Notes: generated from the letters alone by a model not told the origin. Shown: positions 34,079-42,599, counted from the first letter of the stretch. The stretch: 64,000 nucleotides of DNA from Pseudomonas frederiksbergensis (GCF_003732705.1 NZ_MOBR01000045.1:20514-84513); one strand, 5' to 3'. Translations and numbers: made by a program.

Positions 34079-34348
34079 ATGGCGTGTCTCATCTGTGGAT
34101 CTATGGCGATAGAGTTACAGTTAATTTCGCCTAGCCACTTTGTGGAAGTAGATTGTCCAGCTTGCGGGTACTACGGCATTCCAAAACAAATGATTGAGCA
34201 GATGTTGAAGCAAAAACAAAAACTGCATATTGCAAGCACCAGGGCTTACTTAGCGATGCGAGCTGAAAACAAGCAGAGTCCTTGGATAACTCCCGTTGAT
34301 ATCAGTATTCATCAACTTTTCGTCATTTCGCCGTTCGATATTGGCTGA
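34079..34348 (+). CDS. Small zinc-ribbon-like protein, 89 residues
   Basis: ATG 34079 is preceded by AGGGAG. The product MACLICGSMAIELQLISPSH has CLIC near the start and CPAC in EVDCPACGYYGIP at about residues 29-32, a four-cysteine set that probably binds zinc. A helical stretch KQMIEQMLKQKQKLHIASTR follows. The ending PVDISIHQLFVISPFDIG is hydrophobic. Such proteins are common in accessory DNA next to restriction or defence genes. No function is assigned. Confidence 0.6.
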   Translation: MACLICGSMAIELQLISPSHFVEVDCPACGYYGIPKQMIEQMLKQKQKLHIASTRAYLAMRAENKQSPWITPVDISIHQLFVISPFDIG

Positions 34349-34431
34349 GCCATCATGCACTCTATTTCAAAGTGTCTTCGATCTTGCCTTTTTCAGTAAA
34401 GGTGCGCACAGCAGATTACGATAGGTAGGTA

Positions 34432-34617
34432 AGATTAAATAAATCTGCTGCTCGTGGAGAGGGGTCGTTTGATGGCCCATACTTTTTCTGGCAATGGATT
34501 CGTTCTGATCAGGATGAAGTTAATAGATTTGAAATTTCTATATCGTTAACTAATTTTTTAGGGGCGTTCGCTCGAGACACAATGAAGATGCTGTTAGAGG
34601 GTCAAAATTCGAGGTGA
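34432..34617 (+). pseudogene. Coding-like frame without a start codon
   Basis: The frame closing at TGA 34615-34617 reads FDGPYFFWQWIRSDQDEVNR, then FEISISLTNFLGAFARDTMK, which looks like genuine protein sequence. It is open only back to about 34430, where a stop blocks it, and contains no ATG, GTG or TTG before the protein-like part. It may be the 3' part of a decayed gene or use a non-standard start. The rest of the stretch to the integrase shows a short frame at 34637-34792 that overlaps the integrase end and was not accepted. Confidence 0.35.
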
Positions 34618-34726
34618 AAAATTTTCATCGCTTCTTATGAGCTATAGGCAAAACAGTTTTGTTGAATACCGTATTCCCCCTGCCGAGGTGGCGGCTGAAC
34701 TTAGTAATTCTTTTTGTAACTCGAAA

Positions 34727-35911
34727 TTAGTCGTATGCAACAGGATATGCGAGGTCGGCCCACTCCTGCATCATGCTTCTACGCTGATCTAGGTATGTGG
34801 CATGGTTATAGGTATCTCGTATCTCGTTAGCATCTCCGTGAGCTAGTTGGCGCTCAATCCAGTCTCTATTGAAGCCTCGATTATTCAGTTCGGTACTGAC
34901 AAGGTGCCGAAATCCGTGGCCTGTTTGTTGGCCCTTGAACCCAAGATCCGAGAGACATTTGTTAACCGTGTTCTCGCTCATTGGACGATCTGGGTCATTG
35001 CGCCCAGCAAAAACCAGCTCGTTGCATCCAGTAAGCCCTTGAAGAACTCTCAGAATAGAAACCGCTTGGGTTGGGAGAGGGATGGCATGAGCGCGGCGCA
35101 TTTTCATGCGTTTGGCTGGGATCGTCCATACGCCTCTATCCAAGTCAAACTCTCCCCAAGGTGCCGCTCTGAGCTCGCCCGGGCGGGCTGCAGTAAGGAG
35201 TAGTAAATGGATTGCAGACTTGGTCAAGAGGTTGGCAGCAGTGCTCTCATCCAGTTTTCTGAGTAGGTTGGGTAGTTCGGTAAAGGGAATAAAGGGGTGA
35301 TGCTTGGTTGCTGGTGCATGCGCAGCCACAACGTCCAGGTCCGTGGCGGGATTATAATTTAATAACCCCTTCGCTAGCGCGTATCGAAAAATCTGGTTAA
35401 GCCACTGACGGCATTTTTTGGCGACATTCAGCGCGCCCCGTTTCTCGATTTTCGAGATTGTGGCGACGAGCTCAGTTCTTTGGATTGCATCTATAGGTTT
35501 GTTGCGGAGTGTAGGTATCAGATCTTTATCAAGATAGGCTCGCGCTTTCAGAGCAGATGCGGATGCCCATCTTCCCGCGCGGTGGGCATGCCATTCGTTG
35601 GCTATCGACTCGAACGTATTGCTGCGCGACGTTGCATCTGCGCGCTTGTCAGTTTTCCGCTTCTCGCTGAGATCAATGCCTTTAGCAACCATCGTTCGTG
35701 CTTCGGCGGCGCGTTCACGGGCGAGTTGAAGAGAGACAACGGGATAGACGCCGAATGAAATACGAGGCTGTTTTCCGTTGATCCTATACCGGAAGTGCCA
35801 ATACTTGCCGCCGTCTGGCTTAATCCAAAGCGATAGCCCACCGCCATCAGGTAGTCCATACGGTTTGATCTGAGGCTTTGCGTTCTGAATTTGCAGTACG
35901 GTGAGCGGCAT
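34727..35911 (-). CDS. int: P4-type tyrosine integrase of the island
   Basis: This 394-residue site-specific recombinase starts at ATG 35911 (MPLTVLQIQNAKPQIKPYGL). Longer forms would read through the att-proximal region. The N-terminal DUF4102 arm-binding domain contains DGGGLSLWIKPDGGKYWHFR. The catalytic domain has the first Arg in TAARPGELR, the HAIPL segment, HGFRH (His-x-x-Arg type box) and the tail LAHGDANEIRDTYNHATYLD with the nucleophilic Tyr. Position and orientation next to the tRNA-Leu 3' end identify it as the enzyme that inserted the island, using the 15-bp tRNA end as core site. Confidence 0.95.
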   Translation of the reverse strand: MPLTVLQIQNAKPQIKPYGLPDGGGLSLWIKPDGGKYWHFRYRINGKQPRISFGVYPVVSLQLARERAAEARTMVAKGIDLSEKRKTDKRADATSRSNTFESIANEWHAHRAGRWASASALKARAYLDKDLIPTLRNKPIDAIQRTELVATISKIEKRGALNVAKKCRQWLNQIFRYALAKGLLNYNPATDLDVVAAHAPATKHHPFIPFTELPNLLRKLDESTAANLLTKSAIHLLLLTAARPGELRAAPWGEFDLDRGVWTIPAKRMKMRRAHAIPLPTQAVSILRVLQGLTGCNELVFAGRNDPDRPMSENTVNKCLSDLGFKGQQTGHGFRHLVSTELNNRGFNRDWIERQLAHGDANEIRDTYNHATYLDQRRSMMQEWADLAYPVAYD

Positions 35912-35912
35912 T

Positions 35913-35961
35913 TGAGTACACCTTCGGTGGCCTAACTCGGGGTCACCTACAAATGTACTCA
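35913..35961. promoter_or_regulatory. Candidate integrase arm-type sites, right end
   Basis: TGAGTACA (35913-35920) and TGTACTCA (35954-35961) form an inverted pair immediately upstream of the integrase start, with the same octamer as the left-end pair at 6440-6460. They may bind the integrase or AlpA and also regulate the integrase promoter. Confidence 0.5.
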
Positions 35962-36000
35962 CTAGCTTTAGGATTGCAATGGCCGTGTTCGGACGTGGAA

Positions 36001-36035
36001 AAGCAAAAGGCCCGCTAGCAGCGGGCCTTTTGCTT
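36001..36035. terminator. Bidirectional terminator between tRNA-Leu and integrase
   Basis: AAGCAAAAGGCCCGC and GCGGGCCTTTTGCTT form a perfect 15-pair stem around TAGCA. The T-rich side in either direction makes this a strong bidirectional terminator, ending the tRNA transcript and separating it from the integrase. Confidence 0.85.
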
Positions 36036-36073
36036 GGTACCAAAGGTCACGTAGGATCGCCTTGGATTTCTAG

Positions 36074-36088
36074 ATGGTGCCCCGAGGG
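36074..36088. repeat. Right attachment-site repeat (attR) in tRNA-Leu
   Basis: ATGGTGCCCCGAGGG equals the left repeat at 6361-6375. It covers the CCA end and acceptor/T-stem side of the tRNA gene, so the tRNA is preserved intact after integration. Confidence 0.88.
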
Positions 36089-36159
36089 AGACTCGAACTC
36101 CCACTCCTTTCGAAAACGGATTTTGAATCCGCCGCGTCTACCAATTCCGCCATCAGGGC
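36075..36159 (-). tRNA. tRNA-Leu (anticodon CAA)
   Basis: The 85-nt minus-strand sequence runs from GCCCTGATGGCGGAATTGGT to an encoded CCA. It has the long variable arm of a class II tRNA and the T-arm GGGAGTTCGAGTCTCCC. The anticodon loop TTCAAAA sits between stems GCGGA and TCCGT, giving CAA, which reads the UUG leucine codon. The 3' end is the integration site of the island. Confidence 0.95.
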
Positions 36160-36266
36160 TCAATGGCGGCGAAGTATAGAGATGAGATTACCGTCGGTCA
36201 ATCAGGTACATAGAGAATTTTCACTATTTCGGCTAGACTTCCGGCCCCTGCTAGACGAACCCCATC

Positions 36267-37331
36267 ATGCGCGTTGCTGACTTTACTTTCGAACTCCCTG
36301 ATTCGCTGATTGCTCGCCACCCTTTGGCCGAGCGTCGCGGTAGTCGCCTGTTGACCCTGGATGGGGTCAGCGGCGCCCTGGCACACCGTCAATTCACTGA
36401 TTTGCTCGAGCATTTGCGCCCGGGCGATTTGATGGTGTTCAACAATACTCGGGTGATTCCGGCGCGGCTGTTTGGCCAGAAGGCTTCCGGCGGCAAGCTG
36501 GAAATTCTGGTGGAGCGGGTGCTCGACAGTCATCGCGTGCTGGCCCATGTGCGTTCCAGCAAGTCGCCCAAGCCCGGTTCGAAGATCCTGATCGACGGCG
36601 GCGGCGAGGCAGAAATGCTGGCGCGGCACGATACGTTGTTCGAGCTGGGCTTCGCCGAAGAGGTGTTGCCGCTGCTGGATCGCGTCGGGCACATGCCGTT
36701 GCCTCCCTATATAGATCGCCCGGACGAAGGTTCGGACCGCGAGCGTTATCAGACCGTGTACGCCGAGCGCCTGGGCGCGGTGGCGGCGCCGACGGCGGGG
36801 CTGCATTTCGATCAGCCGCTGATGGAGGCCATTGCGGCCAAGGGCGTCGAGACCGCGTTCGTGACCTTGCACGTCGGTGCGGGCACGTTCCAGCCGGTGC
36901 GGGTCGAGAAGCTTGAAGATCACCACATGCACAGCGAATGGCTGGAAGTCGGCCAGGACGTGGTGGATGCAGTCGCCGCTTGCCGTGCGCGGGGCGGTCG
37001 GGTGGTGGCGGTGGGGACCACCAGCGTGCGTTCCCTGGAAAGCGCCGCCCGCGATGGCGTGCTCAAGCCGTTCAGTGGCGACACCGACATCTTTATCTTT
37101 CCGGGCCGGCCGTTTCATGTGGTCGATGCCTTGGTCACTAACTTCCATTTGCCCGAATCCACGCTGTTGATGCTGGTTTCGGCGTTCGCCGGTTATCCCG
37201 AAACCATGGCTGCCTATAAAGCAGCGGTGGAGCATGGTTACCGCTTTTTCAGCTACGGTGATGCGATGTTCATCACGCGTAATCCTGCGCCGACTGCCCC
37301 TAAAGAATCGGGCCCTGAGGACACTGTATGA
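36267..37331 (+). CDS. queA: tRNA preQ1(34) S-adenosylmethionine ribosyltransferase-isomerase
   Basis: QueA converts preQ1 at the wobble base of GUN-anticodon tRNAs into epoxyqueuosine, with SAM as ribosyl donor. The 354-residue protein starts MRVADFTFELPDSLIARHPL and has the family segments MVFNNTRVIPARLFG, LPPYIDRPDEGSDRERYQTV, APTAGLHFD and VGAGTFQPVR, close to the usual 350 residues. Its stop overlaps the tgt start (ATGA), coupling two consecutive steps of queuosine modification. It diverges from the tRNA-Leu gene. Confidence 0.97.
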   Translation: MRVADFTFELPDSLIARHPLAERRGSRLLTLDGVSGALAHRQFTDLLEHLRPGDLMVFNNTRVIPARLFGQKASGGKLEILVERVLDSHRVLAHVRSSKSPKPGSKILIDGGGEAEMLARHDTLFELGFAEEVLPLLDRVGHMPLPPYIDRPDEGSDRERYQTVYAERLGAVAAPTAGLHFDQPLMEAIAAKGVETAFVTLHVGAGTFQPVRVEKLEDHHMHSEWLEVGQDVVDAVAACRARGGRVVAVGTTSVRSLESAARDGVLKPFSGDTDIFIFPGRPFHVVDALVTNFHLPESTLLMLVSAFAGYPETMAAYKAAVEHGYRFFSYGDAMFITRNPAPTAPKESGPEDTV

Positions 37332-38452
37332 GTCGTATGTCGTTTGAACTGCTGGCCACTGACGGCAAGGCTCGTCGCGGTCGTCTGACCTTCCCGCGCG
37401 GTACCGTCGAGACCCCGGCCTTCATGCCGGTGGGCACGTACGGCACGGTCAAGGGCATGTTGCCGCGGGATATCACCGCCACCGGCGCGGAAATCATTCT
37501 GGGCAACACCTTTCACTTGTGGCTGCGTCCGGGCACCGAAGTGATCAAGAAGCACGGCGACCTGCACGATTTCATGCAGTGGAAAGGCCCGATTCTTACA
37601 GACTCCGGCGGTTTTCAGGTGTTCAGCCTCGGCGCGATGCGCAAGATCAAGGAGGAGGGCGTGACCTTCGCCTCCCCGGTTGACGGCGCGAAAGTGTTCA
37701 TGGGCCCGGAAGAGTCGATGCAGGTCCAGCGTGACCTGGGCTCCGACATCGTGATGATTTTCGACGAATGCACCCCGTACCCGGCCGATGAAGACGTCGC
37801 TCGTGTGTCCATGGAGCTGTCGTTGCGTTGGGCCCAGCGTTCGAAAAACGCCCATGGCGATAACACGGCGGCGCTGTTCGGCATCGTTCAGGGCGGCATG
37901 CACCAGGATTTGCGCATGCGCTCCCTGGAAGGCCTCGACAAGATCGGCTTCGATGGCCTGGCCATTGGCGGTCTGTCGGTGGGCGAGCCCAAGCACGAGA
38001 TGATCAAGGTGCTGGATTACCTGCCGGGCCTGATGCCGGCTGACAAACCTCGTTACCTTATGGGCGTTGGCAAACCGGAAGATCTGGTTGAGGGTGTGCG
38101 CCGCGGTGTGGACATGTTCGATTGCGTGATGCCAACCCGTAATGCCCGCAATGGGCATCTGTTCATTGATACAGGCGTGCTGAAGATCCGTAACGCGTTC
38201 CATCGCCATGATGATTCGCCACTGGATCCGACCTGCGATTGCTACACCTGCCAGAACTTCTCCCGTGCTTATCTGCACCATCTGGACAAGTGCGGCGAAA
38301 TGCTGGGTAGCATGTTGAATACCATCCACAATTTGCGCCATTACCAGGTGCTTATGGCTGGTTTGCGCGAGGCTATTCAACAGGGTACATTGGCCGCCTT
38401 TGTCGATGCCTTCTACGCCAAACGCGGGCTACCTGTTCCGCCTTTGGACTGA
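37328..38452 (+). CDS. tgt: Queuine tRNA-guanine transglycosylase
   Basis: Tgt swaps guanine-34 for preQ1 in Asp, Asn, His and Tyr tRNAs, the step before QueA. The 374-residue protein shows GNTFHLWLRPG, the substrate-binding LTDSGGFQVFSL, the nucleophile region MPTRNARNGHLF and the zinc ligands CDCYTCQNF with a later His. The ATG at 37328 overlaps the queA stop and has GAGGACA upstream. An ATG at 37337 matches the shorter start used in some annotations. Confidence 0.97.
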   Translation: MSRMSFELLATDGKARRGRLTFPRGTVETPAFMPVGTYGTVKGMLPRDITATGAEIILGNTFHLWLRPGTEVIKKHGDLHDFMQWKGPILTDSGGFQVFSLGAMRKIKEEGVTFASPVDGAKVFMGPEESMQVQRDLGSDIVMIFDECTPYPADEDVARVSMELSLRWAQRSKNAHGDNTAALFGIVQGGMHQDLRMRSLEGLDKIGFDGLAIGGLSVGEPKHEMIKVLDYLPGLMPADKPRYLMGVGKPEDLVEGVRRGVDMFDCVMPTRNARNGHLFIDTGVLKIRNAFHRHDDSPLDPTCDCYTCQNFSRAYLHHLDKCGEMLGSMLNTIHNLRHYQVLMAGLREAIQQGTLAAFVDAFYAKRGLPVPPLD

Positions 38453-38495
38453 GTTTTCTGACCCCAAGATTCAACATTTGCAACTGGAGTGCTAA

Positions 38496-38834
38496 ATGAG
38501 CTTTTTTATCTCTAATGCCATGGCCGACGCTGCTGCACCGGCAGCTGCAGGCCCAATGGGCGGCGGCTTCGAGTGGATTTTCCTGGTCGGTTTCCTGGTC
38601 ATCTTCTACCTGATGATCTGGCGTCCACAGGCCAAGCGCGCCAAAGAACAGAAGAACCTGCTCGGCAGCCTGCAAAAAGGCGACGAAGTTGTGACCACCG
38701 GTGGTATCGCCGGCAAGATCACTAAAGTGGCAGATGATTTCGTGGTTCTGGAAGTTTCCGACACCGTGGAAATGAAGTTCCAGAAAGGCGCCATCGCCGC
38801 CACGCTGCCAAAAGGCACGCTAAAAGCGATCTAA
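38496..38834 (+). CDS. yajC: Preprotein translocase accessory subunit YajC
   Basis: This 112-residue single-span inner-membrane protein associates with SecDF. The membrane helix is FEWIFLVGFLVIFYLMIWRP (about 28-47). The conserved cytosolic segment GDEVVTTGGIAGKITKVADD follows. It sits between tgt and secD, as in most gammaproteobacteria. A GC hairpin at 38858-38876 lies in the gap before secD and may reduce read-through. Confidence 0.96.
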   Translation: MSFFISNAMADAAAPAAAGPMGGGFEWIFLVGFLVIFYLMIWRPQAKRAKEQKNLLGSLQKGDEVVTTGGIAGKITKVADDFVVLEVSDTVEMKFQKGAIAATLPKGTLKAI

Positions 38835-38897
38835 GTTTCAACTTCTACTCAATCGACGGGGCGCGCAAGGCGCCCCGCGTCATAAGCGGGCGGCGTG

Positions 38898-40766
38898 ATG
38901 CTGAACAAATACCCTCTGTGGAAATACATTCTGATCCTGGCGGTGCTGGCGGTCGGTCTGATTTATTCCGCTCCCAATCTTTACCCTGATGACCCGGCCA
39001 TTCAGGTCAGCGGTGCAAGCACTGCGCTGTTGGTCAATCAGGCTGATCTGGACCGTGTGAGCACTGCGCTCAAGGAATCCGGGATCAACGTCAAGGCAGC
39101 CACGCTGTCGGCCAACGGCAAGGGCGGCCTGATTCGCCTGACCAAGGCTGAAGACCAGTTGCCGGCCAAAGACGTCGTGCGCAAGGCATTGGGTGATGAC
39201 TACGTCGTTGCACTGAACCTGGCACAAACCACCCCGCAATGGCTGCGCAGCCTCGGCGCGCATCCGATGAAGCTGGGTCTGGACTTGTCCGGTGGTGTGC
39301 ACTTCCTGCTGGAAGTGGACATGGACAAAGCCCTCGACGCACGCCTGAAAGTCTACGAAGGCGACGTCAAGAGCCTGTTGCGTAAAGAGAAACTGCGCTA
39401 TCGCAGCCTGCCACAACTGGGCGGCGCCATTCAGCTGGGCTTCACTGATGAAGCAACCCGCGAACAAGCCCGCGCGCTGGTCCGCAAGAACTTCAACGAT
39501 TTCGACATTGTTCCGGCCGACCTGAATGGTCAACCGGTGCTGCGTCTGGCGATGACCCCGGCCAAGCTGGCGGAAATCCGTGAATACTCCATCAAGCAGA
39601 ACTTGACCACGGTACGTAACCGCGTCAACGAGCTGGGTGTTGCTGAGCCGATCGTCCAGCGTCAGGGCGCCAACCGCATCGTTGTTGAGCTGCCAGGCGT
39701 GCAAGACACCGCAGAAGCCAAGCGTATCCTCGGCAAGACGGCCAACCTCGAGTTCCGTCTGGCGGCTGAGCCAGGTGCTTCGAAAGCCACTTCCGAATCG
39801 TTCGAGTTCCGTGAAGGCAAGCGTCCGCCGGCACAGATCGAGCGTGGCCTGATCATCACCGGTGACCAGGTAACCGACGCCAAGGCTGGCTTCGGCGAGC
39901 ACGGCACGCCAGAAGTGAACATCCGTCTGGATGGCCACGGTGGCGAGCTGATGAGCCGCGCAACGCGCAGCAACGTCGGTCGCAGCATGGCGGTGATCTT
40001 TATCGAGCAACGTCCTGTCACCACTTACACCAAGCAAGTGGTTGATGGCGTCGAGAAAGACGTCGCGGTGCAAACGTTCAAAGAAGAGAAGAAGATCATC
40101 AGCCTGGCGACCATCCAGTCGCCGCTGGGTGCTCAGTTCCGTATCACGGGCCTGAACGGTCAGGGCGAGTCGTCCGAACTGGCGCTGTTGCTGCGTGCCG
40201 GTGGTCTGGCTGCACCAATGTACTTCGCTGAAGAGCGCACCATTGGCCCGAGCCTGGGTGCGGACAACATCACCAAAGGTATCGATGCATCGCTGTGGGG
40301 CATGCTGTTTGTCTCGCTGTTCATCATCGCCATCTACCGTTTCTTCGGCATCATCGCCACCGTCGCGCTGGGCGTGAACATGGTGCTGCTGTTGGCCCTG
40401 ATGTCGCTGCTGGGTGCAACGCTGACCCTGCCGGGTATCGCCGGTATCGTGCTGACCATGGGTATGGCGGTCGACGCCAACGTACTGATCTTCTCGCGGA
40501 TTCGTGAAGAGATCGCGGCGGGCATGACGGTGCAACGGGCAATCAACGAAGGCTTCGGCCGGGCATTCACCGCGATTCTCGACGCCAACCTGACAACATT
40601 GCTGGTCGGCGGGATTCTGTTTGCGATGGGCACCGGTCCCGTCAAAGGCTTCGCAGTGACCATGTCCCTCGGGATCTTTACCTCGATGTTCACGGCCATC
40701 ATGGTGACCCGCGCGATGGTCAACCTGATCTTCGGCGGTCGGGACTTCAAGAAGTTGTGGATTTAA
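38898..40766 (+). CDS. secD: Protein translocase subunit SecD
   Basis: SecD uses the proton gradient with SecF to pull exported proteins across the inner membrane. The 622-residue protein begins MLNKYPLWKYILILAVLAVG (ATG 38898, with an adjacent GTG at 38895). It has the large periplasmic P1 domain, the conserved LGLDLSGGVHFLLEVD, and a C-terminal RND-type membrane bundle with MGMAVDANVLIFSRIREE, which contains the essential Asp. The secF gene starts nine bases after its stop. Confidence 0.97.
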   Translation: MLNKYPLWKYILILAVLAVGLIYSAPNLYPDDPAIQVSGASTALLVNQADLDRVSTALKESGINVKAATLSANGKGGLIRLTKAEDQLPAKDVVRKALGDDYVVALNLAQTTPQWLRSLGAHPMKLGLDLSGGVHFLLEVDMDKALDARLKVYEGDVKSLLRKEKLRYRSLPQLGGAIQLGFTDEATREQARALVRKNFNDFDIVPADLNGQPVLRLAMTPAKLAEIREYSIKQNLTTVRNRVNELGVAEPIVQRQGANRIVVELPGVQDTAEAKRILGKTANLEFRLAAEPGASKATSESFEFREGKRPPAQIERGLIITGDQVTDAKAGFGEHGTPEVNIRLDGHGGELMSRATRSNVGRSMAVIFIEQRPVTTYTKQVVDGVEKDVAVQTFKEEKKIISLATIQSPLGAQFRITGLNGQGESSELALLLRAGGLAAPMYFAEERTIGPSLGADNITKGIDASLWGMLFVSLFIIAIYRFFGIIATVALGVNMVLLLALMSLLGATLTLPGIAGIVLTMGMAVDANVLIFSRIREEIAAGMTVQRAINEGFGRAFTAILDANLTTLLVGGILFAMGTGPVKGFAVTMSLGIFTSMFTAIMVTRAMVNLIFGGRDFKKLWI

Positions 40767-40775
40767 GGGGCTGCC

Positions 40776-41690
40776 ATGTTACGTACAATCAACTTCATGG
40801 GCGTTCGCAACTTTGCGTTCGGCGTCACATTGTTCCTCAGTGCGCTGGCCATTTTCAGCGTCTTCCACAAGGGCATGAACTGGGGCCTGGACTTCACCGG
40901 CGGTACGCTCATTGAGCTGACCTACGAGCGTCCGGCCGATGTGTCCAAGGTGCGTACCCAACTCACTGAGTCGGGTTACCACGAAGCCATCGTGCAGAGT
41001 TTTGGCGCGACGACTGATCTGCTGGTGCGTATGCCTGGCGAAGACCCGCAACTGGGTCATCAGGTCGCTGAAGCGCTGCTGAAGGTTGGCGGCGATAACC
41101 CGGCGACGGTCAAGCGCGTCGAGTTCGTCGGCCCGCAGGTGGGTGAAGAGCTGCGCGACCAGGGCGGCCTCGGCATGCTGATGGCGCTGGGCGGCATCCT
41201 GATCTACCTGGCTTTCCGCTTTCAGTGGAAGTTTGCGGTCGGCGCCATCGTTTCGCTGATTCACGACGTGATCGTGACCATCGGTATCCTGTCGTTCTTC
41301 CAGATCACCTTCGATTTGACGGTACTGGCGGCGGTGCTGGCGATCATCGGTTACTCGCTCAACGACACCATCGTGGTATTCGACCGGGTTCGTGAGAACT
41401 TCCGGGTGCTGCGCAAGGCGACCTTGATCGAGAACATCAACATCTCGACCACGCAAACCTTGCTGCGGACCATGGCGACGTCGATCTCCACCTTGCTGGC
41501 GATTGCGGCGCTGCTGTTCTTCGGTGGCGACAACCTGTTCGGCTTCTCCATCGCCCTGTTCATCGGTGTTCTGGCGGGTACTTATTCGTCGATCTACATC
41601 GCGAACGTGGTGCTGATCTGGCTGAACCTGAGCAGCGAGGATCTGATTCCTCCTGCGGCTTCCGAGAAGGAAGTCGACGACCGTCCATAA
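40776..41690 (+). CDS. secF: Protein translocase subunit SecF
   Basis: This 304-residue partner of SecD has the conserved GLDFTGGTLIELTYE after the first membrane helix and the RND-type GYSLNDTIVVFDRVREN in the helix bundle, with the functional Asp residues. It is the last gene of the queA-tgt-yajC-secDF cluster and is followed by a strong terminator at 41721-41747. Confidence 0.97.
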   Translation: MLRTINFMGVRNFAFGVTLFLSALAIFSVFHKGMNWGLDFTGGTLIELTYERPADVSKVRTQLTESGYHEAIVQSFGATTDLLVRMPGEDPQLGHQVAEALLKVGGDNPATVKRVEFVGPQVGEELRDQGGLGMLMALGGILIYLAFRFQWKFAVGAIVSLIHDVIVTIGILSFFQITFDLTVLAAVLAIIGYSLNDTIVVFDRVRENFRVLRKATLIENINISTTQTLLRTMATSISTLLAIAALLFFGGDNLFGFSIALFIGVLAGTYSSIYIANVVLIWLNLSSEDLIPPAASEKEVDDRP

Positions 41691-41720
41691 CGGCCATCGC
41701 TTCCAGCTGTCTGCCAAAAA

Positions 41721-41747
41721 AGGCGCGAGTTGAACTCGCGCCTTTTT
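41721..41747 (+). terminator. Rho-independent terminator after secF
   Basis: AGGCGCGAGT and an inverted CTCGCGCC form a GC-rich stem with loop TGAA, followed by seven T residues. Confidence 0.9.
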
Positions 41748-41809
41748 TTGTGCTCCAAGGCTGGGAGAAGCGCGGGCTTTGACCCGCATGTGATGGTCAG
41801 GAGGTTCAT

Positions 41810-42358
41810 GTGAACAAGTCGTTGCTGGTTGGTGCGGTACTGGGTGCTGTCGGTGTGACTGCCGGGGGCGCTGTTGCCACCTACAGCCTGGTTAAAAGCG
41901 GCCCTGAGTATGCGCAAGTATTGGCCGTTGAACCGGTTAAGACACAGATCAAGACTCCACGTGAAGTATGCAAGGACGTTGCAGTAACCCGGCAGGCGCC
42001 GGTCAAGGATCAACACCAGATCCTCGGTACGGTCCTTGGTGCGGTAGGCGGTGGTTTGCTCGGCAATCAGATTGGCGGCGGTAATGGCAAGAAACTTGCC
42101 ACCGTGGCGGGTGCTGTTGGCGGTGGTTACGCCGGGAACAAGGTCCAGGAAGGTATGCAGAATCGCGATACCTACACCACGACCCAGACTCGCTGTAATA
42201 CCGTGAATGACATCAGCGATAAAGTTGTCGGCTACGACGTCCGTTACTCGCTGGACGGCAAGGAAGGTAAGGTGCGGATGGATCGCGATCCGGGCAACCA
42301 GATTCCGGTCGATAAAGAAGGCAAGCTGGTTCTGTCGCAGAACCAACCGGCTCAGTGA
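41810..42358 (+). CDS. Glycine-zipper 2TM-domain envelope protein
   Basis: This 182-residue protein starts at GTG 41810 with an excellent AGGAGG five bases upstream. An N-terminal hydrophobic segment (LLVGAVLGAVGVTAGGAVAT) could be a signal or anchor. Residues 70-105 form a glycine-zipper hairpin (LGTVLGAVGGGLLGNQIGGG, then KKLATVAGAVGGGYAG) as in SlyB/OsmB-type envelope proteins. The C-terminal part has one cysteine (QTRCNTVND). A gene of this type occupies this position between secF and suhB in Pseudomonas genomes. Its role is probably envelope integrity, but it is not defined. Confidence 0.85.
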   Translation: MNKSLLVGAVLGAVGVTAGGAVATYSLVKSGPEYAQVLAVEPVKTQIKTPREVCKDVAVTRQAPVKDQHQILGTVLGAVGGGLLGNQIGGGNGKKLATVAGAVGGGYAGNKVQEGMQNRDTYTTTQTRCNTVNDISDKVVGYDVRYSLDGKEGKVRMDRDPGNQIPVDKEGKLVLSQNQPAQ

Positions 42359-42383
42359 TGAGCTGATTGCTGTATTCAAAAAG

Positions 42384-42408
42384 AAGCACCTGAAAGGGTG
42401 CTTTTTTT
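42384..42408 (+). terminator. Terminator after glycine-zipper gene
   Basis: AAGCACC-TGAAA-GGGTGCTT followed by further T residues is a standard rho-independent terminator. Confidence 0.85.
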
Positions 42409-42438
42409 GTGCCCGCTATTTATCAGCCACCGATAACT

Positions 42439-42532
42439 CTGTAGGAGCAAAGCTTGCTCGCGATAGCGGTCTCACATCCACAAAAAATGTCGGCAGTTAC
42501 GACGCCATCGCGAGCAAGCTTTGCTCCTACAG
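42439..42532. repeat. REPIN: inverted pair of REP sequences
   Basis: CTGTAGGAGCAAAGCTTGCT (continuing CGCGAT) and its exact inverse at 42507-42532 flank about 42 bp. This is the typical paired REP unit of P. fluorescens-group genomes, mobilised by REP-associated tyrosine transposases encoded elsewhere. Confidence 0.85.
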
Positions 42533-42556
42533 CTGGCGCATGCGAATTCCAGGCAT

Positions 42557-42588
42557 AAAAAAAGCACCTCGAAAGGTGCTTTTTTTTG
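42557..42588 (-). terminator. Terminator of suhB
   Basis: AAAGCACCT-CGAA-AGGTGCTTT with A/T runs on both sides lies just downstream of the minus-strand suhB stop. Confidence 0.85.
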
Positions 42589-42599
42589 TGGGCGTTCGC

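Larger units (their letters stand above)
6361..36088. mobile_element. Integrated genomic island at tRNA-Leu(CAA)
   Basis: About 29.7 kb lies between two copies of ATGGTGCCCCGAGGG. The right copy is the 3' end of an intact tRNA-Leu gene, and a P4-type tyrosine integrase lies beside it, which is the classical layout of a tRNA-targeted island. The content is accessory: AlpA-type regulator, primase-helicase, His-Xaa-Ser peptide locus, T6SS effector set, reverse transcriptase, IS remnants and orphan genes, several of them AT-richer than the flanks. No capsid, tail, lysis or conjugation genes were seen, so it depends on a helper or is immobile. It may be a composite of successive insertions, as the internal IS and inverted-repeat elements suggest. 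Confidence 0.9.

Noticed and set aside
6592..35911. Complete prophage
   Set aside because: No capsid, portal, terminase, tail or lysis genes were found. Only integrase, AlpA-type and primase genes are phage- or satellite-like.
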